Source: Novosphingobium endophyticum (GTDB lineage Bacteria; Pseudomonadota; Alphaproteobacteria; Sphingomonadales; Sphingomonadaceae). From it: a stretch of 64,000 nucleotides of DNA. The notes under the pieces were generated by a model that saw nothing but the letters and a program-made list of their open reading frames with translations, did no database searches and had not been told where the DNA came from. Positions 1 through 11,280 of this stretch are shown here, piece by piece. Numbering within the stretch: position 1 is the first letter of the stretch; the number at the start of each line of letters is the position of its first letter. The stretch is from contig NZ_BMHK01000010.1 of the NCBI RefSeq assembly GCF_014640675.1, forward strand, positions 1 to 64,000, read 5' to 3'. A program made the position numbers and the translations under genes.

Positions 1-84
1 CCTGCGAACCGCACGACCCGAAATCTCCATCAGACGCAAGCGCAAACGCTCAGGCTGGTCCAACGACTTCGCTCGATCCATCAT
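1..84 (-). CDS. Partial unknown protein running off the left edge
   Basis: An open frame on the minus strand begins at tandem ATG codons (first base 84 or 81) and continues without a stop through base 1, so only about 28 N-terminal residues are visible. The start reads MMDRAKSLDQPERLRL and is rich in Arg and Leu. It is divergent from rpsD with about 235 bases between the starts, which would give both genes room for promoters. I do not recognise the family, and no good Shine-Dalgarno sequence precedes the ATG. It could also be chance open frame. Confidence 0.35.
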   Translation of the reverse strand, partial: MMDRAKSLDQPERLRLRLMEISGRAVRR

Positions 85-124
85 CGGCCAAATGCGATAG
101 CCCTGGTTTGCAGGCGCTCGCCGC

Positions 125-152
125 TTGACTTTCCCGACCAAGCCCGTAAGGG
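125..152 (+). promoter_or_regulatory. Candidate sigma-70-type promoter for rpsD
   Basis: TTGACT at 125-130 matches a -35 box well. Sixteen bases downstream TAAGGG at 147-152 is a poor but possible -10 box. It lies upstream of rpsD in the gap between rpsD and the left-edge ORF. Position and the good -35 are the only support. Confidence 0.3.
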
Positions 153-319
153 CCACCCCTTCACATGGCGCCTGCCCTTTCGGCAAGGTTCGTCCATTCG
201 GCCCCGCACCCCGGTGAAGCGGCGGCCGCACCCGGCGCGCTAGGCCAGGTGGTGCTCCCCGGGACTTATGGATCGTGCGGCCACGGTGGCGGCACGGCAA
301 GCAGAACGGAAGAAGACTT
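153..319 (+). other. GC-rich 5' leader of rpsD
   Basis: No convincing gene lies here. The stretch is very GC-rich, with several short complementary segments (for example around 205-300), and ends in the GGAAGAAG ribosome-binding site (308-315) of rpsD. Ribosomal protein S4 represses its own mRNA in some bacteria, so a structured leader is possible, but I cannot recognise a known leader motif. Confidence 0.3.
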
Positions 320-934
320 ATGTCGAAGCGCAAGAGCGCCAAGTACAAACTCGACCGCCGCATGGGCGAGAACATCTGGGGCCGTCCGAAGAGCTCGGTC
401 AACCGCCGCAGCTACGGCCCCGGCCAGCACGGCCAGCGCCGCAAGAGCAAGGTGTCCGACTACGGCATCCAGCTCCGCGCCAAGCAGAAGCTCAAGGGCT
501 ACTACGGCGACGTGACTGAGAAGCAGTTCAAGCGCACCTACCAGGAAGCGTCGAGCATGAAGGGCGACACCGGTCAGAACCTGATCGGTCTTCTCGAACA
601 GCGCCTCGACATGGTCGTCTACCGCGCCAAGTTCGCGCCGACCATCTTCGCCGCCCGCCAGATCGTTTCGCACGGTCACATCCGCGTGAACGGCGTGAAG
701 TGCAACATCGCCTCGCGCCGGATCAAGGTGGGTGACGTCATCAGCCTGGGCAACAAGGCCAAGGAAATGGCGCTGATCATCGAAGCCCAGGGCCTGCCCG
801 AGCGTGAAGTCCCCGACTACGTGGCGCCGGACGGCACCGACAAGGTCACTTTCGTGCGCGTTCCGTCGCTCGACGAAGTGCCCTATCCGGTAAAGATGGA
901 ACCGAACCTCGTCGTCGAGTTCTACTCGCGTTAA
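320..934 (+). CDS. rpsD: 30S ribosomal protein S4
   Basis: Encodes a 204-residue S4, the usual alphaproteobacterial length. S4 binds 16S rRNA early and nucleates assembly of the small-subunit body. The N-terminus [14 protein letters not shown] is typical, and the S4 RNA-binding domain runs from about residue 92 ([14 protein letters not shown]) through the [10 protein letters not shown] segment. Upstream in-frame ATG at 275 is ignored because GGAAGAAG sits just ahead of 320. The N-terminal zinc-binding cysteines of some S4 proteins are absent (C-minus form). It stands alone here, not in an alpha operon, and is followed by a rho-independent terminator. Confidence 0.98.
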   Translation: MSKRKSAKYKLDRRMGENIWGRPKSSVNRRSYGPGQHGQRRKSKVSDYGIQLRAKQKLKGYYGDVTEKQFKRTYQEASSMKGDTGQNLIGLLEQRLDMVVYRAKFAPTIFAARQIVSHGHIRVNGVKCNIASRRIKVGDVISLGNKAKEMALIIEAQGLPEREVPDYVAPDGTDKVTFVRVPSLDEVPYPVKMEPNLVVEFYSR

Positions 935-984
935 GAGGGGCCGCTCCCTGCGAATGCAAAGGGAACGGACGCACATGATTTCGC

Positions 985-1014
985 AAAAGGGCGGTCCTTC
1001 GGGGCCGCCCTTTT
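985..1014 (+). terminator. Rho-independent terminator after rpsD
   Basis: A stem formed by GGGCGGTCC and GGGCCGCCC (one wobble pair) with a TTCG tetraloop is preceded by AAAA and followed by TTTT. It starts 50 bases after the rpsD stop. This is a textbook intrinsic terminator. Confidence 0.9.
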
Positions 1015-1101
1015 CGCATCGGCGAGTGCCATCCACAAATTTGCACGGTCCGAAGATCCTGTAAGGAAACTGACACAGGCTTCGGGCAATGCGGCTGCAT
1101 C

Positions 1102-1299
1102 ATGACTTGCTACCGCTTTGTGACCCCTCGCCGTGCCGGAAAATGGTATCCCGACCTTGAAACCGCAAAGCGCTTTGCCTCCCAGATCGGCGCCGGTTTC
1201 CTCGATTCCCGAACCGGCCGCTTCGTAGCTTACGTCGGCACGGTGCTGGAGATCGGTCCGGCCACGGGTGGCAGTGCGCGAAGGCTGCTTCCCGCCTGA
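1102..1299 (+). CDS. Small conserved-looking hypothetical protein
   Basis: A 65-residue basic protein of unknown function. It has no signal peptide or membrane segment. The compact central part (WYPDLETAKRFASQIGAGF) followed by a RTGRFVAY strand looks like a small folded domain, not random sequence. It ends directly at the convergent end of tgt, whose stop codon begins at the next base. The ribosome-binding site is weak. I do not recognise the family; codon use matches its neighbours, so it is probably real. Confidence 0.55.
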   Translation: MTCYRFVTPRRAGKWYPDLETAKRFASQIGAGFLDSRTGRFVAYVGTVLEIGPATGGSARRLLPA

Positions 1300-2427
1300 C
1301 TACTTTCGCAGGTAATCGCGCCGGAAATCGCGCGCGAATGCCTGAAAGCGGCTCTCCGCGATAACGTCGCGCATGGCCTGCATGAGTTGCTGGTAGAATG
1401 AGACGTTATGCTCGGTCAGCAGCATGGCGCCCAGGATTTCGCCTGACCTGATCAGGTGGTGCACGTAGGCGCGGCTGTAGGTGTGGCACGTCGGACAGGC
1501 GCAGCGCTCGTCGATCGGGCTGGTATCTTCGGCATGACGGGCATTGCGCATATTGAGCGGGCCACTCCAGGTGAAAGCCTGGCCGTTGCGCCCCGAGCGG
1601 GTCGGCAGCACGCAATCGAACATATCGACCCCGCGTTCGACCGCGCCAACCAGATCGTCGGGCTTTCCCACGCCCATCAGGTAGCGCGGACGGTCGGCGG
1701 GAAGCTGACCAGGCGCGAAGTCGAGCGTGGCGAACATCGCCTCCTGCCCCTCACCCACGGCAAGCCCGCCGATGGCATAGCCGTCGAAACCGATGTCGTG
1801 GAGCGCGTCGGCCGAAGCCTTGCGGAGGCCCTCATCGAGCGCGCCCTGCTGGATGCCGAAGAGCGCGGCGTTTTCCGCATGCTCACCGCCGCTGTCGAAA
1901 CCGTCGCGGCTACGCCTCGCCCAGCGCATCGACATTTCCATTGAACGTGCAATCTGGTCGCGCCCCTGATCGATTTTCGGGCATTCGTCGAAGCACATGA
2001 CGATGTCCGAACCGAGCAGGCGCTGGATCTCCATCGAGCGCTCGGGGGTGAGCAGGTGGCGCGAACCGTCCAGATGGCTGGCGAAAGTCACGCCTTCCTC
2101 GGTGATCTTGCGCAAGTCGGACAGGCTCATCACCTGATAGCCGCCACTGTCGGTAAGGATCGGGCGCCCCCAGTTCATGAACTTGTGCAACCCGCCGAGA
2201 CGCGCCACGCGCTCCCCGCCGGGGCGAAGCATCAGGTGATAGGTATTGCCCAGAATGATGTCCGCCCCGGCCGCGCGTACGCTTTCCGGCTTCATCGCCT
2301 TTACGGTGGCTGCGGTTCCCACCGGCATGAAGGCGGGTGTGCGGATCTCTCCGCGACGCATCCGGATGACGCCTGTGCGCGCCTTGCCGTCGGTAGCATG
2401 GAGGGTGAATTCGAAACGCGGGTTCAT
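1300..2427 (-). CDS. tgt: tRNA-guanine(34) transglycosylase
   Basis: Exchanges guanine 34 for the queuosine precursor preQ1 in tRNAs with GUN anticodons (Asp, Asn, His, Tyr). The 375-residue length is normal. Asp93 in DSGGYQ and the nucleophile Asp271 in [12 protein letters not shown] are present. The zinc site is intact: Cys309, Cys311, Cys314 and His340. Start MNPRFEF at 2427 is the natural N-terminus. queA, the next pathway step, lies about 3 kb upstream on the same strand, separated by an outer-membrane protein and an ABC exporter. Confidence 0.97.
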   Translation of the reverse strand: MNPRFEFTLHATDGKARTGVIRMRRGEIRTPAFMPVGTAATVKAMKPESVRAAGADIILGNTYHLMLRPGGERVARLGGLHKFMNWGRPILTDSGGYQVMSLSDLRKITEEGVTFASHLDGSRHLLTPERSMEIQRLLGSDIVMCFDECPKIDQGRDQIARSMEMSMRWARRSRDGFDSGGEHAENAALFGIQQGALDEGLRKASADALHDIGFDGYAIGGLAVGEGQEAMFATLDFAPGQLPADRPRYLMGVGKPDDLVGAVERGVDMFDCVLPTRSGRNGQAFTWSGPLNMRNARHAEDTSPIDERCACPTCHTYSRAYVHHLIRSGEILGAMLLTEHNVSFYQQLMQAMRDVIAESRFQAFARDFRRDYLRK

Positions 2428-2447
2428 GACCGCGTCCGTTAGACCGG

Positions 2448-3485
2448 TCAGAACCCGTAGACCAGAGCGAAGCGGGAGATCGTGTCGGTCTTCACCGATC
2501 CGTCGGGCGGCGAAGTTTCATGCTCGATGGAGTAGGACAGTCTGGCCTTGAGCCCCTTGGCCATGCCCGCCTCGATCCCGGTCAGCGACGTGAACGTGCT
2601 GTTGTCCGATCCGACATAGCTCGAGGCATCTTCGGTGAACTTCAGCGCGCCGTTTATCTTCCAGTCGAAGTCAATCGACGTCAGCGTCGTCCAGGTCGTT
2701 TCGGAAGGTTGGGCGACAAAGCGGGTTCGCCGCACCGCCGGCCCCCCTTCCAGCGAGAGCGACAGGTCGCGGCGCTGGAGGACCCGGTAACCGAATCCGA
2801 CTGATAACGAGTACCGGTCCCGGTACCCCTGGATCTCGTCCTTTTCGTATTGCAGTCGGCCAAACGTGAAGATGTCGTCGCTGAGGGTATAGCGCGGCTG
2901 ATAGCTCGCGCCGTACTGTTCGCGGGTGATCGATCCCGAATCCTTCTGGTAATCCGCGCTGGCCAGGACCGTGTGTTCCCAGTCGATCCCCTTGCGATTC
3001 AGCTTGAGCGAACCGGTCACCCCGAAGTTGCTGGTATTGCCCGTGCCCCTGAAGGCACCGAGTTCGACCTTACCGGTCCACAGGTCGAGCACGCCCGAAC
3101 TGCGAATGCGCTGAAGTTCGGCCTCGGTCTTCGCGGCGAGCGCCTCGGCCTTCTGGTCGAGGAAGGCGCGATGCATCGAGCGGATCTCGTCCTTGTCGTA
3201 TGGCTGGGTCTCGATCGCCATCTTCACCACCGCCGCGACGGTGTTGGAATCGTCGGTGCGGATCGCCGCTTCGATCATCGCGCGTACGTTCCTGGGAAGA
3301 CGTGGCGGCTCCACCGGAATGAACGGCGGCGGATAGACGTAGTCGGGCAAGATCAGCACAAGAGGCTCCGGCGGCTCCGGCTCGGCCGGAATATCCTGCA
3401 CCACGGGCTGGTGAATGAGCTGCCCAGCCTGCGCCGGAATGGCGACAAGGACGAGCGGAAGCGCGGCCGGGAGAAACTGCTTCAT
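2448..3485 (-). CDS. DUF481 outer-membrane protein
   Basis: A 345-residue secreted protein starting [20 protein letters not shown], a clear signal peptide cleaved near AQA-GQ. A proline-rich linker (residues about 30-65) and a short helical part precede a beta-rich C-terminal half with alternating aromatic strands (e.g. [18 protein letters not shown]) that ends in FALVYGF, a terminal Phe typical of outer-membrane barrels. This matches the DUF481 / YdiY family, sometimes called salt-induced outer-membrane proteins; their function is unknown. The upstream in-frame Met codons (3512, 3491) are less likely since they would precede the signal peptide. Confidence 0.85.
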   Translation of the reverse strand: MKQFLPAALPLVLVAIPAQAGQLIHQPVVQDIPAEPEPPEPLVLILPDYVYPPPFIPVEPPRLPRNVRAMIEAAIRTDDSNTVAAVVKMAIETQPYDKDEIRSMHRAFLDQKAEALAAKTEAELQRIRSSGVLDLWTGKVELGAFRGTGNTSNFGVTGSLKLNRKGIDWEHTVLASADYQKDSGSITREQYGASYQPRYTLSDDIFTFGRLQYEKDEIQGYRDRYSLSVGFGYRVLQRRDLSLSLEGGPAVRRTRFVAQPSETTWTTLTSIDFDWKINGALKFTEDASSYVGSDNSTFTSLTGIEAGMAKGLKARLSYSIEHETSPPDGSVKTDTISRFALVYGF

Positions 3486-3512
3486 TGGCATGACCGGGGC
3501 AGGACTACTCAA

Positions 3513-4286
3513 TCAGGTTCGAAGGCGCCAGCCCGTCTTGAATATCCACGCGATGAACCCGACGCAAATCGCGAGGAACACCAGCGTCATGGCCAGCGAA
3601 ACGCCGATGGAAACATCAGAACTGCCGTAAAAGCACCAGCGCAGGCCGTTGACCAGATACACCACCGGATTGACCATGGCGATGGTGCGCCACGGTTCGG
3701 GCAGCATGTCGATCGAATAGAACGTCCCGCCGAGGAACGTCAGCGGCACGAGGATCAGGACCGGAACGACCCCGAGTTTCTCGAAGCTGTCCGCCCAGAT
3801 TCCCAGAATGAATCCGAAGAGCGAGAAGCTCGCGGAAACCAGCAGAATGAAGCCAAGCGCATAGAGCGGATGGATGATGGTGTAGTCGACGAAGAATGTC
3901 GCTGTGACGAGAATGATTGCGGCGAGAATAAGGGACTTGGTCGCGGCCGCGCCTACGAAACCGACCAGCGTCTCGCCCACGCCGACAGGCGCGGAGAGCG
4001 GCTCATAGATCGCACCGGTGAAGCGCGGCATGTAGATGCCGAAGCTGCCGTTTGACGTGCTTTCCGTGAGAAGCGTGAGCAGCAGCAGGCCCGGCACGAT
4101 GAACGCGCCGTAGTTGACCCCGGCCATGCCGGAATCCAGCCGCCCACCGATCGCCGCGCCGAAGACGACGAAATAGAGCATCGTCGTCAGAACGGGGCCG
4201 AGGATGGACTGCATGGCCGTGCGCAGCGCGCGCATGACCTCGCGCTTGTAGATGGTCCAGGTGCTGCGGACGTTGAAAACGATCAT
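3513..4286 (-). CDS. ABC-2 type transporter permease (YadH-like)
   Basis: Encodes a 257-residue inner-membrane protein with about six membrane spans and the ABC-2 family pattern (GVNYGAFIVPGLLLLTLLTES near residues 75-95, then VPLTFLGGTFYSIDMLP near 180-200). It pairs with the ATPase gene just upstream, overlapping it by four bases (ATGA), so translation is coupled. The pair resembles E. coli YadG/YadH, predicted exporters of unknown substrate. No substrate can be read from the sequence; the neighbouring DUF481 barrel suggests an envelope role but this is inference. Confidence 0.92.
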   Translation of the reverse strand: MIVFNVRSTWTIYKREVMRALRTAMQSILGPVLTTMLYFVVFGAAIGGRLDSGMAGVNYGAFIVPGLLLLTLLTESTSNGSFGIYMPRFTGAIYEPLSAPVGVGETLVGFVGAAATKSLILAAIILVTATFFVDYTIIHPLYALGFILLVSASFSLFGFILGIWADSFEKLGVVPVLILVPLTFLGGTFYSIDMLPEPWRTIAMVNPVVYLVNGLRWCFYGSSDVSIGVSLAMTLVFLAICVGFIAWIFKTGWRLRT

Positions 4287-5218
4287 TGTTCCGCTCCATC
4301 CAGAAGATCGACGAAGATTTCCTCGAGGCTGGACTCGCGGATGTCGAGGGAAGTGTAGTCGATCCCGGCGGCGATGAGCGCCTTGGTCAGATCGGCGACT
4401 TCAGCCTTGCCCCCGCCTGCTCCGTCGCCGCCGCGGTAGGAAAGTTCGCTGCCGCCATCGGTCAAGGAAACGGAAAAGCCGTTCAATGTGCCGGGCAACT
4501 GCGCCAGCGGCCGGGCAAGGGTGATGCGGGCCTCGGTGCGGCCGAGCTGCTTCATCATTACCGCCTTCTGCTCGACCATGCGGATGCGGCCGGCCTGAAT
4601 GATCCCCACCCGGTCAGCCATTTCCTCGGCTTCCTCGATGTAGTGGGTGGTGAGGATGACGGTCGTTCCCAGTTCCCGCAGCTTTGCGATCTGCTGCCAC
4701 ATGCCGCGCCGCAGCTCGACGTCGACGCCGGCGGTGGGCTCGTCCAGGAACAGCAGTTCCGGCTCATGCGCGAGGGCCTTTGCGATGAGCAGGCGGCGTT
4801 TCATGCCGCCGGACAGCGCCCGGATCTGCTCATCGCGCTTGTCCCAAAGACTCAGTGCGCGAAGAATCTCCTCGATCTTCGCGGGGTCAGGCGCAAGGCC
4901 GAACAGCCCCCGCGAATAGTTGACCGAGTGAATCACCTTCTCGAACATGTCCGTGGCGAGTTCCTGCGGAACCAGCCCGATACGCGCGCGCAAGCTGCGC
5001 CAGTGCGTCCGCATGTCCTCGCCAAACGCACGGATCGTGCCGGAGGTGGGGCGCACCAGGCCGCACACGGCACCGATCAACGTGGTCTTGCCCGCGCCGT
5101 TCGGCCCGAGAAGCGCGAATATCTCACCCTTCCTGATGTCCAGATCGACACCCTGAAGCGCGGTGAGACCGCCTGGATAGACTTTGGTCAGCCCGCGAAT
5201 TTCGAGAATGGAGTCCAT
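4283..5218 (-). CDS. ABC transporter ATPase (YadG-like)
   Basis: A 311-residue ATPase that powers the adjacent ABC-2 permease. Walker A GPNGAGKT lies at residues 38-45, the signature LSGGMK at 135-140, and Walker B LLFLDEPTAGVD at 155-166, followed by the H-loop in TTHYIEEAEEMADRVG. The C-terminal 90 residues form the extra domain often seen in ABC-2 exporters. I chose Met at 5218 (MDSILEIRGLTKVYPGG) over an ATG 69 bases upstream because the ABC fold starts right there. First gene of the two-gene exporter operon. Confidence 0.95.
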   Translation of the reverse strand: MDSILEIRGLTKVYPGGLTALQGVDLDIRKGEIFALLGPNGAGKTTLIGAVCGLVRPTSGTIRAFGEDMRTHWRSLRARIGLVPQELATDMFEKVIHSVNYSRGLFGLAPDPAKIEEILRALSLWDKRDEQIRALSGGMKRRLLIAKALAHEPELLFLDEPTAGVDVELRRGMWQQIAKLRELGTTVILTTHYIEEAEEMADRVGIIQAGRIRMVEQKAVMMKQLGRTEARITLARPLAQLPGTLNGFSVSLTDGGSELSYRGGDGAGGGKAEVADLTKALIAAGIDYTSLDIRESSLEEIFVDLLDGAEQ

Positions 5219-5320
5219 GTCGCCTTGATGGGCGATTGCGGTGTCAGTTCCAAGTCCACGTCGCTGCAAATAAGATGCAATTCCCACAGGCGAGTTGCTT
5301 TCGCCAGGGCGGCCGCCTCC

Positions 5321-6349
5321 TCAGGGAATCAGCAGGCTGGAATCGCCATAGGAATAGAAGCGGTATTCCTCCGCGATGGCATGGGCATAGACGGCCTGCA
5401 TCCGCTCCAGCCCCATCAGCGCAGAGACCAGCATGAACAGCGTTGATTTCGGCAGGTGAAAGTTGGTCATCAATCCGTCGATCGCCTTGAAGCGATAGCC
5501 GGGCGTGATGAAGATCGCGGTATCGCCCTCGAAAGGCCGTATGATCTTGTCCTCGCCCGCAGCGCTCTCCAGTAGCCGCAGCGATGTCGTGCCCACGGCG
5601 ATGATGCGCCCACCCGCTGCTCTTGCCGCATTGAGACGATCGGCCGTATCTTCGTCAATTCTCCCCCATTCAGCATGCATGCGGTGCTCGGCGGTGTCCT
5701 CCACCTTGACCGGCAGGAACGTGCCCGCCCCTACATGGAGCGTCAGAGTCTCGCGCGCGACCCCCGCCGCATCGAGCCGTTCGACGAGGTCGGGCGTGAA
5801 ATGCAGCGCTGCCGTCGGCGCGGCTACCGCGCCCTGCTCGCACGCGAACATGGTCTGGTAGTCGCTGCGATCCGCCTCGTCGGTTTCGCGCTTGCCCGCG
5901 ATATAGGGCGGTAGCGGCATGCGCCCTGCCCTTTCGAGCAGGACTTCGACCGGCTCGTCGCCTTCGAAGGCCAGCGTCCAGCTTCCATCCGGGTGCCGCT
6001 CCTCGGCGAAGGCCGCGACGCCGGCGGGAAAGGCGATGCGATCGCCGGGCTTCAGACGCTTGGCGTTGCGCACGAAGGCCTGCCAGCGGCGCAGATCGAC
6101 ACGCTTGTGGAGCGTGGCGCCGATCCCCGCATCACCGCGCCGGCCTTCGAGCTGAGCGGGAATCACGCGGGTATTGTTGAAGACCAGCACGTCTCCGGCG
6201 CGCAGCAGATCCGGCAGGTCGCGCACATGGCGATCCGCGAAGGGCGCATCGCCGTCCGCCACGAGCATGCGTGCCGCATCGCGCGGCTTCGCGGGCCGCA
6301 GGGCGATGCGTTCGGGCGGCAGATTGAAGTCGAAAAGCTCAACGCGCAT
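5321..6349 (-). CDS. queA: S-adenosylmethionine:tRNA ribosyltransferase-isomerase
   Basis: Transfers and isomerises the ribosyl group of SAM onto preQ1-modified tRNA to make epoxyqueuosine. Length 342 is standard. Family hallmarks include the start [60 protein letters not shown] and [20 protein letters not shown]. It acts directly after tgt in the queuosine pathway, and the two genes lie close together on the same strand with an exporter operon between them. Confidence 0.97.
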   Translation of the reverse strand: MRVELFDFNLPPERIALRPAKPRDAARMLVADGDAPFADRHVRDLPDLLRAGDVLVFNNTRVIPAQLEGRRGDAGIGATLHKRVDLRRWQAFVRNAKRLKPGDRIAFPAGVAAFAEERHPDGSWTLAFEGDEPVEVLLERAGRMPLPPYIAGKRETDEADRSDYQTMFACEQGAVAAPTAALHFTPDLVERLDAAGVARETLTLHVGAGTFLPVKVEDTAEHRMHAEWGRIDEDTADRLNAARAAGGRIIAVGTTSLRLLESAAGEDKIIRPFEGDTAIFITPGYRFKAIDGLMTNFHLPKSTLFMLVSALMGLERMQAVYAHAIAEEYRFYSYGDSSLLIP

Positions 6350-6404
6350 GGCGGCCCGCTAGAACAGAGTTCAGCCTTCGACAAGCTCGGCCCGAGCCTG
6401 AAAC

Positions 6405-7085
6405 TCAGTCGGACGAGGAGTTGCTCAGATCGCCTGCGGTAATCGAGGCCGCGGGAATCGCGGTTGCAGCCGCCGCAGGCGGCGCCTCGTGCTGGGATGC
6501 GAGCGATGCCTGTACTACCCGCGTCGGGTTCTGCGGCGGTTCGCCGCGCTGAACCTTGTCGACGTACTGCATCCCGGAGATCACGCGGCCGAGCACCGTA
6601 TATTTGTGATCGAGCGAGAAGCGCGGGTAGAACATGATGAAGAACTGGCTGTTGGCGCTGTTCGGATCATTCGTGCGTGCCATTGACACCGTGCCGCGCA
6701 AGTGCGGCATCGAATTGAATTCCGCGTTGAGGTCCGGCAGCTGCGAACCGCCCTGCCCGGTCCCGGTCGGGTCGCCGGTCTGGGCCATGAAGCCATCGAT
6801 CACGCGGTGAAAGATCACGCCGTCATAGAAGCCCTGCCGAGCCAGCGTCTTGATACGCTCGACATGATTCGGCGCCCATTGCGGCATGAGCCGGATCGCC
6901 ACGCGGCCTCCGTCGGACAAGTCGAGATAGAGGACGTTATCGGGATCGTGGGCGGGATCGGTGTCCACCACGGGCGAAAGTGCCGGAGCGGCGGGTGCGG
7001 CCGGTTCCTTGTCCTTCGCCAGCACAGGCGTGGCCGCGAATGCAAGCCCGATCATCGTCACGGTCAATGGCAGGCGAAACTTCAT
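6405..7085 (-). CDS. Secreted cyclophilin-type peptidyl-prolyl isomerase
   Basis: Catalyses cis-trans isomerisation of prolyl bonds, here in the periplasm. The chosen start at 7085 gives MKFRLPLTVTMIGLAFAATPVLA, a good signal peptide; the longer frame would bury it. The 226-residue product then has a Pro/Ala linker and the cyclophilin core with FHRVIDGFMAQTGDPTG, EFNSMPHLRGTVSMAR and NSQFFIMF. The C-terminal 40 residues are an Ala/Ser-rich tail beyond the fold. It lies between queA and coaD with its own short gaps. Confidence 0.93.
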   Translation of the reverse strand: MKFRLPLTVTMIGLAFAATPVLAKDKEPAAPAAPALSPVVDTDPAHDPDNVLYLDLSDGGRVAIRLMPQWAPNHVERIKTLARQGFYDGVIFHRVIDGFMAQTGDPTGTGQGGSQLPDLNAEFNSMPHLRGTVSMARTNDPNSANSQFFIMFYPRFSLDHKYTVLGRVISGMQYVDKVQRGEPPQNPTRVVQASLASQHEAPPAAAATAIPAASITAGDLSNSSSD

Positions 7086-7174
7086 CGAATACTCACAAGC
7101 TGAAAAACCAGTCACCACCGGGGCGATAATGCCCCTGCGCTGACGTGACAATGAACGAAACGACGCAGGCCAAT

Positions 7175-7693
7175 TCAGTAGTCGCCCTGGATGCCATTCT
7201 CGGCGATCCGCGCGACGACCTCGTCACGCACCGCCGGACTGACGAATTTGGAGATATCGCCGCCGAACGTCGCGATCTCCTTCACCAGCTTGGAGGCGAT
7301 CGGCTGCAGGCTGACGTCGGCCATCAGGAACACGGTCTCGATGCTCGGATTGAGCTGCTGATTCATTCCCGCCATCTGGTATTCGTATTCAAAGTCCGCG
7401 ACCGCGCGCAGGCCGCGCACGATCAACGTGGCCTCCTGCTTTTCAGCGAACTTCATCAGCAGGGCGTTGAAGCCGACAACCGAAACGTTCTCGATCTCGA
7501 GATTCGCCACTTCGCGCTCGACCATGGCGATGCGTTCTACGGCAGTGAACAGCGGGTTCTTCGACATGTTGGTGGTGACGCCGATGATCAACCGGTCCAC
7601 CAGCTTGGCGCCGCGCCGGATGATGTCGGCGTGCCCCCGCGTGATCGGATCGAATGTTCCGGGATAAACCCCGATGCGCTCACCCCGCTTCAT
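7175..7693 (-). CDS. coaD: Phosphopantetheine adenylyltransferase
   Basis: Adenylates 4'-phosphopantetheine, the fourth step of coenzyme A synthesis. The 172-residue protein carries the nucleotidyltransferase motif GVYPGTFDPITRGH near the N-terminus and the signature FLMADVSLQPIASKLVKEIA near residues 120-140. The ATG at 7693 shares one base with the TGA stop of ispA (TGATG), so translation is probably coupled; the preceding TTG at 7696 is an alternative start. Confidence 0.97.
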   Translation of the reverse strand: MKRGERIGVYPGTFDPITRGHADIIRRGAKLVDRLIIGVTTNMSKNPLFTAVERIAMVEREVANLEIENVSVVGFNALLMKFAEKQEATLIVRGLRAVADFEYEYQMAGMNQQLNPSIETVFLMADVSLQPIASKLVKEIATFGGDISKFVSPAVRDEVVARIAENGIQGDY

Positions 7694-8601
7694 CAATGAT
7701 CCCTTTCGACGATATACCGCGCCACGGCGCGCAGGAGGTCGGCTTCCTTGCCGTGATGGGAAAGATGCGAAATCGCCTGGTCGACCAATAAACGCGCCTG
7801 TTCGCGCGCACGTTCGGCGCCAAGCAGCGAAACAAAGGTCTGTTTGCCGGCCCGCGCATCCTTCCCCACGGCCTTGCCCGCGACCCGGGCGTCGCCTTCG
7901 TGATCGATAAGGTCGTCGGCGATCTGGAAGGCAAGGCCTATGTCCCGTGCATATCCGCGCAAGTGCGTGCGCCCCTCTGGCACCACGCGCCCGAGGATGG
8001 CCCCCATCTCGACGGCGGCGGCAAGCAGCGCCCCGGTCTTGAGCTGCTGCAGCCGGGTGACGGTCTGCAGGTCGAACTCGCTCATCTCGGCGACGAGGTC
8101 CATCATCTGCCCCCCTGCCATGCCCTTCGAGCCGCTGGCGTGCCCAAGCGCCTGCACCAGTTCGATGCGCGTGAAAGGATCCGCGCTGGTCGCGGGATCG
8201 GCCAGGATCTCGAATGCGAAGACATGCAGCGAGTCGCCGGCAAGCACGGCGGTCGCCTCATCGAAAGCGACATGCACGGTGGGCTTGCCATGACGCATGG
8301 CGTCGTTGTCCATGCAGGGCAGGTCGTCGTGGATCAGCGAATAGACGTGTATCGCCTCGATCGCGACGGCGGCACGGACCGCCGCCCCGCGATCGACGCC
8401 GTACATTTCCGCCACCGACGTCAGAAGCAGCGGCCGCAGTCGCTTGCCGCCCCCGATAGCGGCATAGCGCATCGCTTCCACGAGCCGCGCCCGGGCGTCC
8501 CTGGGGACCGGAAGCAGCGCATCGAACGCACCGTCGATCTCGGCCGCGATGCGGGCAAGGGCGTCCGCGAGCAGCGAGTCGATCACGCCTGTCTGGCTCA
8601 C
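7693..8601 (-). CDS. ispA: Farnesyl/geranylgeranyl diphosphate synthase
   Basis: Short-chain trans-prenyl diphosphate synthase condensing isopentenyl diphosphate with allylic diphosphates. The 302-residue protein has both Asp-rich motifs: DDLPCMDNDAMRHGKP (first, near residue 95) and DDLIDHEGD (second, near 235), plus GGKRLRPLL. The start is GTG at 8601 (MSQTGVIDSLL). It follows xseB by three bases and overlaps coaD, forming an xseB-ispA-coaD unit; xseB-ispA linkage is common in proteobacteria. Product chain length cannot be set from sequence reading alone. Confidence 0.94.
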   Translation of the reverse strand: MSQTGVIDSLLADALARIAAEIDGAFDALLPVPRDARARLVEAMRYAAIGGGKRLRPLLLTSVAEMYGVDRGAAVRAAVAIEAIHVYSLIHDDLPCMDNDAMRHGKPTVHVAFDEATAVLAGDSLHVFAFEILADPATSADPFTRIELVQALGHASGSKGMAGGQMMDLVAEMSEFDLQTVTRLQQLKTGALLAAAVEMGAILGRVVPEGRTHLRGYARDIGLAFQIADDLIDHEGDARVAGKAVGKDARAGKQTFVSLLGAERAREQARLLVDQAISHLSHHGKEADLLRAVARYIVERDH

Positions 8602-8604
8602 GGC

Positions 8605-8859
8605 TCAGCGGTCCGGGGCGTCGAAAGGCTGCGTGGCCGCCGGCGTTCCGTCGGGGCCGGCCACGATCTTCTCGATCCGCGCCTGCGCGGCATCGAGCCG
8701 CTTCTGGCAATGCTTGCGCAATTCCTCACCGCGTTCGTAAAGCGTGATCGAATCCTCCAGCGGCACATCGCCGCTTTCGAGCCGTCGCACCACATCTTCC
8801 AGAGCGCGCAGGGCGTCTTCGAAGCTCAGGTTCGCGATGTTCGGTGTCTCTCCGTCCAT
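8605..8859 (-). CDS. xseB: Exodeoxyribonuclease VII small subunit
   Basis: An 84-residue coiled-coil-like protein that associates with XseA to degrade single-stranded DNA. The family pattern SFEDALRALEDVVRRLESGD followed by LEDSITLYERGEELRKHC is clear. It is the first gene of the xseB-ispA-coaD unit. The large subunit gene xseA is not in this window. Gene starts at ATG 8859, divergent from purL. Confidence 0.95.
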   Translation of the reverse strand: MDGETPNIANLSFEDALRALEDVVRRLESGDVPLEDSITLYERGEELRKHCQKRLDAAQARIEKIVAGPDGTPAATQPFDAPDR

Positions 8860-8982
8860 GGCTCATGCAATGGCCGCGTCCTGTCGACCGGTCAAGGGTA
8901 TGAACCGGAGAATCCCGGTAACGGGGCTACCGGGCGTGAACCGGGCTAGCGCGCGCGCGAGGACATGGCTAAGGCGCGTCGC

Positions 8983-11141
<2,159 letters not shown>

Positions 11142-11142
<1 letters not shown>

Positions 11143-11203
11143 CCCCTCCACCACCCGCTTCGCGGGCGGTCCCCCTCCCCATTGCTTCGCAACGGGGAGG
11201 ATT
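11142..11203. repeat. Two-stem palindromic repeat, unit 1 (B orientation)
   Basis: Begins at the last base of the purL stop. Structure: CCCCTCCACC, a hairpin centred on CCGCTTCGCGG, GGTCCCCCTCCCC, a second hairpin TTGCTTCGCAA, then GGGGAGGATT. CCTCCCC pairs with GGGGAGG around the second hairpin. Its last 33 bases recur with one mismatch on the other side of the DUF559 gene (11637-11670), and the same two-stem layout recurs at 59233-59281. Confidence 0.85.
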
Positions 11204-11215
11204 TTGGTTCCTCGG

Positions 11216-11279
11216 ACTCCTCCCTGTTTTGCATGGCAAAATGGGGAGGTGGCATTCGCGCAGCGAATGACGGAGGGGT
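11216..11279. repeat. Two-stem palindromic repeat, unit 2 (A orientation)
   Basis: Mirror-image partner of unit 1: CTCCTCCC, hairpin GTTTTGC/GCAAAAT, GGGGAGGTGGC, hairpin ATTCGC/GCGAAT, then GACGGAGGGGT. The end GGAGGGGT (11272-11279) is the exact reverse complement of ACCCCTCC at 11142-11149, so units 1 and 2 together make a 138-base imperfect inverted repeat. It stops one base before the DUF559 stop codon. Confidence 0.85.
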
Positions 11280-11280
11280 A

